Source: Ruegeria atlantica
GTDB taxonomy: Bacteria; Pseudomonadota; Alphaproteobacteria; Rhodobacterales; Rhodobacteraceae
Direction: 5' to 3'
Assembly (NCBI RefSeq): GCF_013032455.1
Contig: NZ_WQCF01000005.1
Coordinates: 124,001 to 188,000, forward strand
Length of the DNA: 64,000 nt
Part shown: piece by piece, positions 9,416 to 17,974 of the stretch
Layout of the letters: each line of letters begins with the position of its first letter
Numbering within the stretch: position 1 is the stretch's first letter
The notes under the pieces: generated by a model
Seen by the model: the letters and a program-made list of their open reading frames with translations, nothing else
Told to the model about the DNA's origin: nothing
The model's database searches: none
Made by a program: the position numbers and the translations under genes

Positions 9416-11860
9416 TCAAACGACCCCATCCAAGGCTGGTTTGACATCACGTAGACGATGCCCTTTTGGATCAAATGGGGCTTCTGCCAGAACTGTCGCC
9501 TTGTGTGGTTTGCCCAAGATATGGACCTTAACCGTATCCCCAGGCTGGGCCACCTTCGGGTCCAAGTAACCCAGAGCCAGAGATTTCCCGACCGAATAAC
9601 CGTAAGCACCCGAGGTCACGCGACCTGCGGGTCTACCGTCGATGGCAAAGATGGGCTCCCCGCCTGTGGCATCGGCATTCTCGGTGACACCAACCTCGAA
9701 GATCGAAAGCACTTCGCGCGGCGCAGTATCCTTGATGGTCAGATAGGCTTCTTTGTGCAGGAAATCCTTGTCCAACTTAATCAGGTCCGCCAACCCGACC
9801 TCTTGCGGGTAATATTCCTGCGAATACTCGCGCCCCCACGAGCCGTAGCCCTTTTCAATCCGCAGCGACCCCAGCGCACGACCGCCCACCGGGCCGCCGT
9901 CGCAATCCTTAGCCGCCTCAAGCAGTGCAGAATAAAGCCTGATCTGATCCTCTTCGGCGCAGTGCAACTCCCACCCCAGATCACCAGTAAAGCTGACGCG
10001 GATCGCCAAGCAGGTCACACCCGCGACCTCGATCGTTGCCGAGCGCATAAAGCGGAAGGCCTCGTTCGACAGGTCCGCATTGGTTAGCCGCTGCAGCAGA
10101 TCACGTGATTTGGGTCCCGCGACATTGAATCCCGCGATCCGGTTTGTCGCCACCTCGAAGGTGGTGCCTTCGGGCATGTCGATCATGTTGAAGAACCGCT
10201 GATGATAGCGTTCGGCCATGCCCGAGCCGATCATCATGTACTCGTCATCTGCCACCTTTGTAATGGTGAAGTCACCCGCCACCCCACCGCGGACCGAGAT
10301 CAGCGGCGTCAGGCAGGAGCGCCCCACCTCGGTCGGCACCCGGTTGGCAACCAGCTTGTCCAGCCAGTCATTTGCACCCGGACCCTTGATAACGTAGTTG
10401 GCGAAGTTCGAGATGTCGATAACGCCCACATTTTCGCGTAGCATCTTCACCTCGCGGCCTACCGGTTCGAACCAGTTCTGGCGGGTAAAGCCGTTGGTCT
10501 CTTCGGTGCCCGGCTGGTCGGCGAACCACAGCGGATGTTCCCACCCACAGTTCAGGCCAAAGACGCAGCCCATGTCCCGTTGCATCTCATAGGCCGGACG
10601 TACACGGGCCGGACGGCCGGCGCTGCGTTCCTCGTTCGGGAAGTGGATGGCGAAACGGTGGGTATAGGCGTCTTCGACCCGTGCTTTGGTGAAGGCCTTG
10701 TCCGCCCATTCGCCAAAACGGGCCACGTCCCAGGCGAACATGTCGTATTTCGGCTCACCCTCGATCATCCATTGCGCGGCCAGCAAACCCAAGCCGCCCG
10801 ATTGTGAGAAGCCCGGGATCAAGCCGCCACAGATGAAATAGTTCTTTAGTTCGGGCACTGGACCCCACAGCATGTTGGCATCGGGCGACCAGATCATCGG
10901 CCCGTTGATCACCCGTTTTACCCCGGCGGTGGCCGCAACCGGCACCCGTTCGGTGGCGCGGATTACGTTCTCCATGATCCGGTCCAGATCGTCGGGGAAC
11001 AAGTCATGGGCAAAATCCAGCGGAGTACCTTCTTCGGCCCAGAACTTCATGTCCTTCTCATAGGCACCGATCAGCAGACCATTGCCTTCCTGACGGAAGT
11101 AATACTCACCATCCCGGTCCGCGATCGACGGCAGACGGCGGCCCAGATTGGCAACTTCGTCTATGGACTCGGTCACGAAATACTGATGCTCGGTTGGTTG
11201 CAGCGGCAGGGTCAGGCCCGCCAGCGCGGCAACTTCCCGCCCCCAAAGCCCGGCGGCATTGACCACCCACTGCGTGCGAATATCACCCTTGGGCGTGCGG
11301 ACGATCCAACTGCCGTCAGCCTGTTGCTCGGTTCCCGTGACTGGACAAAACCGCTCAATCGTAGCTCCCATCGCCCGCGCACCCGCAGCGTAGGCATGCG
11401 GCACACCAGACGGGTCCACATTGCCGCCATCGGGTTCATACATGATGCAGCGGATGTCATCGAACTGCGCTAGCGGATGCAGTTCCTTGGCCTCTTCGCG
11501 ACTGACTTCGTGGAAGTTCAGCCCATAGAACCGGGCCTTGGCTTCTTGCAGGCGCAATTGGTGTTCACGCTCTTCGGTTTGTGCCAGATACAGCGAGCCG
11601 GGCTGGAACACACCGCAACTTTGACCAGTTTCCTGCTCCAGTTCTTTATACAGATTCATCGTATAATGCTGGATGCGGGTGATGTTGTTGTTGTCATGCA
11701 GCCCGTGAATATTAGCTGCCGCATGCCAGGTTGAGCCACTGGTCAGCTCGTCCCGTTCCAACAGAATGACATCCGTCCAACCCAGCTTGGCCAAGTGATA
11801 CAGGATTGAACATCCCGCCAGCCCGCCACCGATTACGACTGCTTGTGCATGAGTTTTCAT
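9416..11860 (-). CDS. GcvT-family FAD-dependent oxidoreductase (dimethylglycine/sarcosine dehydrogenase-like)
   Basis: An 814-aa two-part enzyme. The N-terminal half is a DAO-type FAD oxidoreductase with the dinucleotide motif VIGGGLAGCSILYHL near residues 9-23 and TSGSTWHAAA, whose His is the flavin attachment site in dimethylglycine dehydrogenase. The C-terminal half (about 430-810) is a GCV_T aminomethyltransferase with its C-terminal barrel, which would pass a C1 unit to tetrahydrofolate. It would oxidatively demethylate an N-methylated glycine-type compound. Such genes are abundant in roseobacters. It is monocistronic, with no folate genes adjacent. The substrate within the family is not certain. 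Confidence 0.85.
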   Translation of the reverse strand: MKTHAQAVVIGGGLAGCSILYHLAKLGWTDVILLERDELTSGSTWHAAANIHGLHDNNNITRIQHYTMNLYKELEQETGQSCGVFQPGSLYLAQTEEREHQLRLQEAKARFYGLNFHEVSREEAKELHPLAQFDDIRCIMYEPDGGNVDPSGVPHAYAAGARAMGATIERFCPVTGTEQQADGSWIVRTPKGDIRTQWVVNAAGLWGREVAALAGLTLPLQPTEHQYFVTESIDEVANLGRRLPSIADRDGEYYFRQEGNGLLIGAYEKDMKFWAEEGTPLDFAHDLFPDDLDRIMENVIRATERVPVAATAGVKRVINGPMIWSPDANMLWGPVPELKNYFICGGLIPGFSQSGGLGLLAAQWMIEGEPKYDMFAWDVARFGEWADKAFTKARVEDAYTHRFAIHFPNEERSAGRPARVRPAYEMQRDMGCVFGLNCGWEHPLWFADQPGTEETNGFTRQNWFEPVGREVKMLRENVGVIDISNFANYVIKGPGANDWLDKLVANRVPTEVGRSCLTPLISVRGGVAGDFTITKVADDEYMMIGSGMAERYHQRFFNMIDMPEGTTFEVATNRIAGFNVAGPKSRDLLQRLTNADLSNEAFRFMRSATIEVAGVTCLAIRVSFTGDLGWELHCAEEDQIRLYSALLEAAKDCDGGPVGGRALGSLRIEKGYGSWGREYSQEYYPQEVGLADLIKLDKDFLHKEAYLTIKDTAPREVLSIFEVGVTENADATGGEPIFAIDGRPAGRVTSGAYGYSVGKSLALGYLDPKVAQPGDTVKVHILGKPHKATVLAEAPFDPKGHRLRDVKPALDGVV

Positions 11861-12058
11861 AGGTTATCCATCCTGTAAAAATCGCTGGAGGAGTTTGTTT
11901 TCGTTGTGTCGCGCAGCCCACATTGCAAACCGCAGTGGACTTTAAGGCATCGATCGTGGCTTTGCTCGGAGTTTCGAGCGGCAGTTGCTGGCATCTGGAA
12001 CCATCCAGGCAAGGGCATCATTCCGAAAAGATATATGAGGCAGTCGCCCAAAACTCTC
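11861..12058. other. Intergenic upstream region of the GcvT-family gene
   Basis: Together with the next 225 nt this forms a gap of about 420 nt without a gene. It must hold the minus-strand promoter of the GcvT-family oxidoreductase. No open frame with a plausible product and no clear operator was seen apart from the terminator that follows. Confidence 0.5.
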
Positions 12059-12084
12059 ACAAAAAAAACGGGGGCAAAGCCCAC
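12059..12084 (-). terminator. Rho-independent terminator of the cobalamin transport operon
   Basis: On the minus strand GGGC-TTT-GCCC is followed by CCG and eight T residues. It lies about 200 nt beyond the permease stop codon, in the direction of transcription of the ABC operon. Stem is short (4-5 bp) but GC-rich and the U-tract is uninterrupted. Confidence 0.6.
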
Positions 12085-12283
12085 GTGCTATTTGAGCGAA
12101 GGAAGCCGGAGCGCTTCTGTCCATACACGGCTTTCAAGATAAACCGGTTGGGGTTGACCTAATCAAATCCAGACCACGCCGCATCAAGTTAGCTGCCTTC
12201 GAACAATAAATGATTTGTCTGAAAATTCGCGACTGGCGCCTGAACCACCGGACGTTCCTGACCCAACAAAGGCGCTGAGGGCT

Positions 12284-13300
12284 TCACTTTCTTTGATATT
12301 TTGCAGTCCGAAACAGCAGTATAAACACAAAAACAGATCCTATTGAGGTTGTAACGATCCCAACTGGAAGTTCTTGCGGGGCTAACAAAAGTCTACTGAG
12401 AATATCCGAACCGGTCAGCAGCGCTGCACCCACCAATGCAGCCGTTGGCAACAGGCGATTATGCAAAGGACCAGCAATCCCACGGGCGATATGGGGAACC
12501 ATCAAACCGACAAAGCCAATAACACCTGCAACCGAAACGAAAACCGCAGTGGCCAATGCCGCCACAAAAAACATGCTGAACCGCAGACCCTGCACTGGCA
12601 CACCCAATGTCGAAGCCGTCAAGTCCCCCGTCAGAAGGGCATCAAGCCAACGGCTGCGATACAGCGCATAGGTCAGGATCAGCAACAAACCTGCGCAGAC
12701 AAGCGGAAAGGTTTCCCAACGTGCCAGCCCTAGCCCACCCAGCATCCAAAAGATGACTGAATGCGCGGCACGGCTGTCGCCTGCAAAGATCAGGTAATTT
12801 GTTATGGCCGAGAACAGGAACGACACCGCCAGACCCGCAAGGATCAGCTTTTCCGGTGCACTCGTACGTAATCCGCGGACCAGCGCCAGCACAATTCCTG
12901 ACGCCACTAACCCACCGCAAAAGGCAGCCAGCGGCAGGGTCCAGAAACCCAGAAGATCCCCTGTAACCGTAATGACAAACACCGCTCCGGCAGCCGCCCC
13001 CGAGGACAAGCCAAACAGGAACGGATCGGCCAGATCATTGCGTGTCGTGGTTTGTAGAACAACGCCAACAATGCCCAATCCGGCACCAATCACCGCAGCA
13101 AACAGAGCACGCGGCAAGCGCAGATCAAAGACGATCCGATGCGCGGGGGCCATTTCTCCGTCGACCAGACCAGTGCCCAAAAGGACAGCGTCGAATGCAT
13201 CCACGGCAGGAATTGGAGTTGTACCGTACACGGTTGAAATCAGCAAAAGGGCGGCCAGACCGACCGCCCCAAAAATAAGTAAGAGGCCAAATCGGCCCAT
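12284..13300 (-). CDS. FecCD-family ABC transporter permease (BtuC-like)
   Basis: A 338-aa polytopic inner-membrane permease of the FecCD/BtuC family with about nine or ten hydrophobic segments. Typical motifs include LRLPRALFAAVIGAGLGIVG, the coupling-helix region around LTGDLTASTLGV, and GFVGLMVPHIAR. It begins 1 nt after the binding-protein stop and is last in the operon DUF1636-ATPase-binding protein-permease. The family covers ferric siderophores, haem and cobalamin; the cobalamin riboswitch at the head of the operon argues for cobalamin or another corrinoid. Confidence 0.87.
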   Translation of the reverse strand: MGRFGLLLIFGAVGLAALLLISTVYGTTPIPAVDAFDAVLLGTGLVDGEMAPAHRIVFDLRLPRALFAAVIGAGLGIVGVVLQTTTRNDLADPFLFGLSSGAAAGAVFVITVTGDLLGFWTLPLAAFCGGLVASGIVLALVRGLRTSAPEKLILAGLAVSFLFSAITNYLIFAGDSRAAHSVIFWMLGGLGLARWETFPLVCAGLLLILTYALYRSRWLDALLTGDLTASTLGVPVQGLRFSMFFVAALATAVFVSVAGVIGFVGLMVPHIARGIAGPLHNRLLPTAALVGAALLTGSDILSRLLLAPQELPVGIVTTSIGSVFVFILLFRTAKYQRK

Positions 13301-13301
13301 A

Positions 13302-14249
13302 TCAGTTGACGCCCGGATGCATGGCCTTAGCCATTTTCGAGATCGCTTCGATATTGGCCGGCCCCGGTGTCAGCTCTTCGTAGCGCAAACCGATCCAGCG
13401 CTCGTTCTTCACGGCGTCGGTCAGGGACATAACCGGGTGTTCCTGAAGGAACTTGAAGGTATCGGCCGCCCCATTGCCGGTCTGATAGTCCAAAAGCACC
13501 AGGAACTCCGGGTTCGATGCAGCCACGGATTCCCAGGACGTACGGCCCCAGCTGGTTTCCATGTCATGAGTTACGTTTTCACCGCCAGCCGCTGTAATCA
13601 TCGCGTCGGGAATAGCGAACTTACCAGCGGTGAAGGGCGCATCTGCGGGACCATCCAGCAAGAAGACACGTGGTTTCGGCAATTCCGCGGTTTGGGCCTC
13701 AATGGCTGCCAGTTCGTCTTTCCAGCCGCTCACCAATTCCTCGGCCTTGTCTTCGACATGCATCACCTTGCCCAGACGCAGAACGTCATCGAACAGCAGG
13801 TCCATACTGGCCTCGGGGCGGTCCTTATCCAGATGCACGCAGCTTTCCGTCAGGATCATGGTTTTGATACCGAAGGGCTCCAGCGTGTCCGGGGTCACGT
13901 CACCACCCGGCTTCATGCCATAATACCAACCGGCGAAAAACAAGTCTGGCGCAACCGCGACAAGGTTTTCAACCGTCGGGTATTTTGGCGCAAGCTCGGG
14001 GATGTCACCGCGAAGCGTATCAAACTCTGGACTGGTCTTGTACCAACCTGTAATGCCGGTCAGACCGACAATCTTGTCCTGCAAGCCCAGAGCAAAAGCC
14101 ATATCGGTCATGTTCATGTCATGCACAACCAGACGCTCGGGCTGGGTTTCGAACACCAGCGGCTCGCCGCAATTATCGACTGTTAATTCATGCGCAGATG
14201 CGCCGCCTGCAATGGCAGTGGCAAGTGCCACGGACCAGATGTGCTTCAT
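13302..14249 (-). CDS. Periplasmic substrate-binding protein of a BtuFCD-like ABC importer
   Basis: A 315-aa cluster A-II (BtuF/FhuD/FepB) binding protein. The ATG at 14249 gives a clean Sec signal peptide ending ASA|HE at about residue 19; an upstream in-frame start would add 22 residues before the signal and is rejected. The two-lobed PBP_2 pattern with QPERLVVHD early and an APDLFFAGWYYG segment fits the TroA superfamily. It captures the ligand and delivers it to the FecCD-type permease just downstream. Sequence alone cannot separate iron chelate from corrinoid; the operon's riboswitch favours corrinoid or cobalt-related ligand. Confidence 0.83.
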   Translation of the reverse strand: MKHIWSVALATAIAGGASAHELTVDNCGEPLVFETQPERLVVHDMNMTDMAFALGLQDKIVGLTGITGWYKTSPEFDTLRGDIPELAPKYPTVENLVAVAPDLFFAGWYYGMKPGGDVTPDTLEPFGIKTMILTESCVHLDKDRPEASMDLLFDDVLRLGKVMHVEDKAEELVSGWKDELAAIEAQTAELPKPRVFLLDGPADAPFTAGKFAIPDAMITAAGGENVTHDMETSWGRTSWESVAASNPEFLVLLDYQTGNGAADTFKFLQEHPVMSLTDAVKNERWIGLRYEELTPGPANIEAISKMAKAMHPGVN

Positions 14250-14268
14250 TTTGAGGAGGTTCCTTTGT

Positions 14269-15054
14269 CTAGTTTGAAACAGTTGTTTTTCGGATATCCA
14301 GCGCCGGGATAACACGGCCTTCGTGGTGAAAGCTCAGGTAGTCGACACCGAATGTCTCACGTACATGTTCGGGCGTCAGAACCTCGTCCACAGGGCCAAA
14401 ACTGGTAAGCCTCGATGACTTCATCAACGCCACATGAGTAGCGAATTCGGGGATCATGACCAAATCGTGGACGATCATCACCACGGTGATCCCCAACTCG
14501 GCAACCAGAGACAGCATCCGCCCCTTGGCATCCGGGTCCAGATGGTTGGTCGGTTCGTCCAAAAACAGCAATGAGGGGTTCTGCGCCAAGGCACGCGCAA
14601 TATGCGCCCGCTGACGCTCACCCCCAGACAGGACAGCCATTTTTTTATCCGCAAGAGCGCCCAGACCAGTCAGCCGCAAAATTCTCGACAATTCCGTAGC
14701 ATGTTCATCGGTCGAGCGATCGGATCGAATCGGAATTTGACCAAGAGCAACGTAGTCCCGCAATGCCAACCTTCCGTCCGGGTATTCCTGCTGGCTGACG
14801 ACTGCGATTTTTCGTGCGCGTTCAACTGCCGACATCTGCCGAAGACTGCGCCCTTTGACCAGAACATCCCCCAGCGCCAAATCCACTGCGCCGCACAAAA
14901 GGTTCAAAAGCGTGGTCTTTCCAGCACCGTTTGGCCCGGCGATGGCCAGAATGGCCCCCTCATCTAACTCAAAAGATGCCTGCTGCAGCAAGGTGTCACC
15001 ATTGAGTGCATGGTACGCAAGATCCCGGGCAACCAAGAAGGATGAGGAATTCAT
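14269..15054 (-). CDS. ABC transporter ATP-binding protein (BtuD/FecE-like)
   Basis: A 261-aa nucleotide-binding subunit. Walker A GPNGAGKT, signature LSGGERQR, and Walker B LLFLDEPTNHLD are intact, followed by the His switch IVHDL. The ATG at 15054 is chosen because it overlaps the stop of the DUF1636 gene (ATGA) and has GGGGAG five nt upstream; a GTG two codons earlier is possible. It energises the permease encoded two genes downstream. Order ATPase, binding protein, permease within one operon under a cobalamin riboswitch. Confidence 0.88.
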   Translation of the reverse strand: MNSSSFLVARDLAYHALNGDTLLQQASFELDEGAILAIAGPNGAGKTTLLNLLCGAVDLALGDVLVKGRSLRQMSAVERARKIAVVSQQEYPDGRLALRDYVALGQIPIRSDRSTDEHATELSRILRLTGLGALADKKMAVLSGGERQRAHIARALAQNPSLLFLDEPTNHLDPDAKGRMLSLVAELGITVVMIVHDLVMIPEFATHVALMKSSRLTSFGPVDEVLTPEHVRETFGVDYLSFHHEGRVIPALDIRKTTVSN

Positions 15055-15404
15055 CGACACTCCCCTAACTCAAGCCGCGGCAGCCGAGACAACGTCTTTT
15101 CGAACAACTGAGGCGGCCTGTCTGTTGCGCTGGTCCACCCATCTTCGCTGAGGCGAAATTGCCCGGCGAATTCCACCAAAGCTTTGATGTCCTTTTCCGT
15201 TTCAATATCACCGAACAGATATTGCGCCTTTCCTGATGCCTGAAACCCAACCGTGGTCGGGTGTGCGCAACCCGCCATGCAAGCGATTTTGCGCAGTGCA
15301 AAACCCGAAGGCAGCTTCGCGGCCAGTGCCTGGCACAATGCGTCTGCGTTGTCTTCGCCTTTGCAGGTCGAACAAATCAGCAAGAAATGATCAGGTGTAA
15401 CCAA
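15051..15404 (-). CDS. DUF1636 family metal/FeS-type small protein
   Basis: A small protein of about 117 aa with two cysteine pairs, CSTC near the N-terminus and CMAGC in the middle, the pattern of DUF1636, a thioredoxin-like ferredoxin fold often encoded in cobalamin loci. The N-terminus is uncertain. TTG at 15404 is preferred because GGAG lies about 9 nt upstream and it places the first Cys pair as in the family; the frame opens to a TTG at 15449. It is the first full gene after the riboswitch and overlaps the ATPase start. It may be a redox or metal-handling accessory to corrinoid uptake. Confidence 0.72.
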   Translation of the reverse strand: MVTPDHFLLICSTCKGEDNADALCQALAAKLPSGFALRKIACMAGCAHPTTVGFQASGKAQYLFGDIETEKDIKALVEFAGQFRLSEDGWTSATDRPPQLFEKTLSRLPRLELGECR

Positions 15405-15477
15405 CGTTTCCCACTCCACTTGTTGCCAAGCGCAAGCAGAAGGTGCCAATCATGTAAACACGCATGATACGTGCCAT
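15391..15477 (-). CDS. Possible 28-codon leader ORF between riboswitch and DUF1636
   Basis: An ATG at 15477 is preceded by a near-perfect Shine-Dalgarno, AAGGAGG, 5 nt upstream, far stronger than any site for the DUF1636 gene. The frame runs 28 codons (start MARIMRVYMIGTF) and stops at 15391, just inside the DUF1636 frame. It could be a leader peptide that couples translation to DUF1636 through the overlapping stop and start. No homologue is known to me. Existence as a translated peptide is inferred only from the ribosome site and position. Confidence 0.35.
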   Translation of the reverse strand: MARIMRVYMIGTFCLRLATSGVGNVGYT

Positions 15478-15524
15478 CAAAGCCTCCTTCCAGGACGCCC
15501 CGCCCCGGGTTGGTTAAAACACTT

Positions 15525-15703
15525 GATGGCAGGTCTCCTGACTTGCGGGTCGATGCTTGGCCGTCCTTCCCGACCTACTGGGTCAGTGGGTATTTGGCGT
15601 CGCTCACCGCTTACAGTTGCGGGGGCAGTCACGGACTTGGCGCCAGTCGGCCAACCTCACCGTATTCCCTTTTCACCCCGCTTTAGCATCCGCGGGGACC
15701 ATC
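15525..15703 (-). ncRNA. Cobalamin riboswitch
   Basis: Read on the minus strand, the leader carries the conserved cobalamin aptamer blocks in order. GATGGT opens the outer stem and pairs with GCCATC at the 3' end. AAAAGGGAATACGGTGAGG, CCCCGCAACTGTAAGCGG and the hallmark 3' segment AGTCAGGAGACCTGCC follow. Length of about 180 nt fits. It sits 48 nt upstream of the leader ORF and about 120 nt upstream of the DUF1636 gene and would repress the ABC importer operon when adenosylcobalamin is plentiful. No clear intrinsic terminator follows, so control is probably at translation, through the AAGGAGG at 15483-15489. Confidence 0.92.
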
Positions 15704-15915
15704 TGGGGAACGAGTGCCCGAGAACTGGAGTTGGGTCAAATGGTTTTTCCGGGCTACAAACAGTTTCTGTGCCGGTTAAACGCAATGGTCGTTCTCACGT
15801 CCCACAATCATCAACACTATACATCCGGTTCTTCTCTCAGTATGGACAGCGCTTCGACGTTGATCCGTCTGTTGGACGCTCTGAGGGTGGCCGCAGCACC
15901 CAAAAGAGCCGAACC
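15704..15915. other. Divergent promoter region (riboswitch operon / RNA helicase)
   Basis: A non-coding stretch that must hold the minus-strand promoter of the riboswitch leader and the plus-strand promoter and leader of the helicase. No operator was recognised. Confidence 0.4.
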
Positions 15916-17823
15916 ATGAAACAGACAATTTCAGATGCCCTTTCGCGCAAAGGGTATACCACACTGACTCCGGTCCAAGAGGCCGTATCCGCCCCAGAAC
16001 TTAAGGGCCGGGACTTGCTGGTCTCGGCGCAGACCGGATCAGGCAAGACTATAGGTTTCGGCCTGGCCATCGCATCCACTATTTTGGGCGAGGCAGAAGT
16101 ATTTGACACCAGCGGGGCGCCCTTGGCGCTGGTTATCGCCCCAACACGCGAGCTTGCTATGCAGGTCAAGCGAGAGCTTGGTTGGCTTTACGCAGATGCA
16201 GGTGCCTTCATTACTTCCTGTGTCGGCGGCATGGATATGCGCGATGAACGCCGTGCACTGGCCCGTGGTGCGCATATCGTTGTGGCGACACCGGGGCGCC
16301 TGCGCGATCACATCATGCGCGGCTCGATCGACCTGACAGTGGTGCGTGCGGTGGTGCTGGACGAGGCCGACGAAATGCTCGACCTTGGGTTCCGTGAGGA
16401 TCTGGAGTTCATCCTCGACGAAACACCGACGGACCGGCAGACCCTGCTGTTTTCAGCCACAGTCCCACGCGCCATTGCAAATCTTGCCACCCGGTACCAG
16501 CAGAATGCTGAACGTGTCAGCACCGTCAGTGAACGGACCCAGCACGCCGACATCGAATACCGAGCGTTGAAAGTGGCCTCTCGTGATGGGGAAAACGCGA
16601 TCATCAATGTCTTGCGGTATTACGAGGCGCCAAACGCCATCGTGTTTTGCAACACCCGCGCCATGGTGGGTCGCTTGACGGCCCGGTTGTCAAACCGTGG
16701 GTTTTCGGTTGTAGCCCTCTCAGGAGAGCTGACGCAGAGCGAGCGTTCGAATGCCCTGCAAGCGATGCGCGACGGGCGCGCCCGTGTCTGTGTCGCAACA
16801 GATGTCGCGGCGCGAGGGATTGATCTGCCGAATTTGGATCTTGTGATCCACGCCGAGTTGCCCAACAGCCATGAAACCCTTCTGCACCGATCTGGTCGAA
16901 CCGGACGTGCCGGGCGCAAAGGTGTCAGCACTCTGATCGTTGCTCCGAGTTCGGTCAAAAAAGCCGAACGGCTTTTGAAATTCGCCAGACTTACCGCCCA
17001 ATGGGGTGCGGCACCGTCGGCTGACGAAGTCAACGCACAGGATTTGGCGCGGATGTTCGGTTCTGATGACTGGGAGGCAGACATTGCCGACAGCGAGCGC
17101 GCGTCGGTGGATGAACTGGTGGCGAAGTTCACGCCAGAGCAACTTGCTACCGCATATGTCCGGCAATACAAAGGCCAGCATTCCGCGCCCGAAGAGTTGA
17201 GCGACGTGGCTACAGCTGCGCCAAGGCCACAAGCAGATTTTGGACCGAGCGTGTGGTTCTCATTGTCTGAGGGGCGCAATCAAAACGCGTCTCCACGTTA
17301 CCTGCTACCCATGGTGTGTAAGGCCGGGAATATCACCAAGGCCGATATTGGTGCGATCCGCATTTCAGAGGATGTGACGTACATAGAAATTCGTGAAAGC
17401 AGCGTACCCGGTTTCTTGAAGGCCATCGGGCCAGATATGAAGGTCGAGCGCACGAAAGACATCGTGAGATTGGAGACAGCACCCGACCTGTCAAAATCTG
17501 GTAAGTCGAGCACGAAGCGCAGCACAAAAGGCAAAAGAAGCCCGGCAAAAGCCGAGGGCAAACCGCCTCGCCTTGTTGAGCCGCAACCTGCCAAACCGCG
17601 ACAGAAGAAAGCTGTAGCGCGGCCCGAAAAAACGGAAAAAAATGCCAAGCCTAACCGTGACGACACCAATCACACTGGACAGGCCAAGAAACCAAATCGA
17701 AAAAACGCCAGCGACCGCCCAAAAGGTCCACCACCAAAAGGCAAGCCAAATAGCAAGAAAAATCGCGCTCGTGCGGCGATGTCGAAAAAAGGTGGCAATG
17801 CAGTGCCATTGCGCAAGAAGTAA
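15916..17823 (+). CDS. DEAD-box ATP-dependent RNA helicase with DbpA RNA-binding domain
   Basis: A 635-aa DEAD-box helicase. The Q-motif region (YTTLTPVQEAV), motif I AQTGSGKT, motif Ia PTREL, motif II as DEAD, motif III SAT and motif VI HRSGRTGRAG are all present in the first 370 residues. A DbpA-type RNA-binding domain follows at about 450-525, and a lysine/arginine-rich tail of about 100 residues ends the protein. It would remodel rRNA or structured mRNA, for example during ribosome assembly. The ATG at 15916 is chosen; the frame is open further upstream but that stretch is the antisense of the cobalamin riboswitch. Confidence 0.92.
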   Translation: MKQTISDALSRKGYTTLTPVQEAVSAPELKGRDLLVSAQTGSGKTIGFGLAIASTILGEAEVFDTSGAPLALVIAPTRELAMQVKRELGWLYADAGAFITSCVGGMDMRDERRALARGAHIVVATPGRLRDHIMRGSIDLTVVRAVVLDEADEMLDLGFREDLEFILDETPTDRQTLLFSATVPRAIANLATRYQQNAERVSTVSERTQHADIEYRALKVASRDGENAIINVLRYYEAPNAIVFCNTRAMVGRLTARLSNRGFSVVALSGELTQSERSNALQAMRDGRARVCVATDVAARGIDLPNLDLVIHAELPNSHETLLHRSGRTGRAGRKGVSTLIVAPSSVKKAERLLKFARLTAQWGAAPSADEVNAQDLARMFGSDDWEADIADSERASVDELVAKFTPEQLATAYVRQYKGQHSAPEELSDVATAAPRPQADFGPSVWFSLSEGRNQNASPRYLLPMVCKAGNITKADIGAIRISEDVTYIEIRESSVPGFLKAIGPDMKVERTKDIVRLETAPDLSKSGKSSTKRSTKGKRSPAKAEGKPPRLVEPQPAKPRQKKAVARPEKTEKNAKPNRDDTNHTGQAKKPNRKNASDRPKGPPPKGKPNSKKNRARAAMSKKGGNAVPLRKK

Positions 17824-17949
17824 GCTTAAATCTTTGAGAGCCCGGAGCCAGCGGGTTGGCTTCACTTCGACAGAATCGCTCTGTTAGTGTCGGGTTCATC
17901 TTGCCGGGATCGGACCCTTCAAGACACTTACTCAAAAGCAATTAGGGAA

Positions 17950-17970
17950 GACGCGCGTCTGACGCGCGTC
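17950..17970. terminator. Hairpin of two tandem GACGCGCGTC palindromes between convergent genes
   Basis: Two copies of the perfect 10-bp palindrome GACGCGCGTC separated by one base can fold into an 8-bp GC-rich stem with a 5-nt loop on either strand. It lies 4 nt past the minus-strand glycosyltransferase stop and about 130 nt past the helicase stop. A short T-rich stretch follows on the minus strand. A bidirectional terminator is the simplest reading. Confidence 0.45.
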
Positions 17971-17974
17971 AAAC

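Noticed and set aside
12804-14186. Long plus-strand open frame (about 460 codons) opposite the ABC permease and binding protein
   Set aside because: It lies antisense to two well-supported genes and its translation has no recognisable domain; such frames are common shadows in GC-rich DNA.
12284-15054. Ferric-siderophore transporter label
   Set aside because: Sequence families do not separate iron from corrinoid ligands, and the operon is headed by a cobalamin riboswitch and a DUF1636 gene.
15523-15915. N-terminal extension of the RNA helicase by about 130 codons
   Set aside because: The extension runs through the antisense of the cobalamin riboswitch and has no homology features; the Q-motif begins right after ATG 15916.
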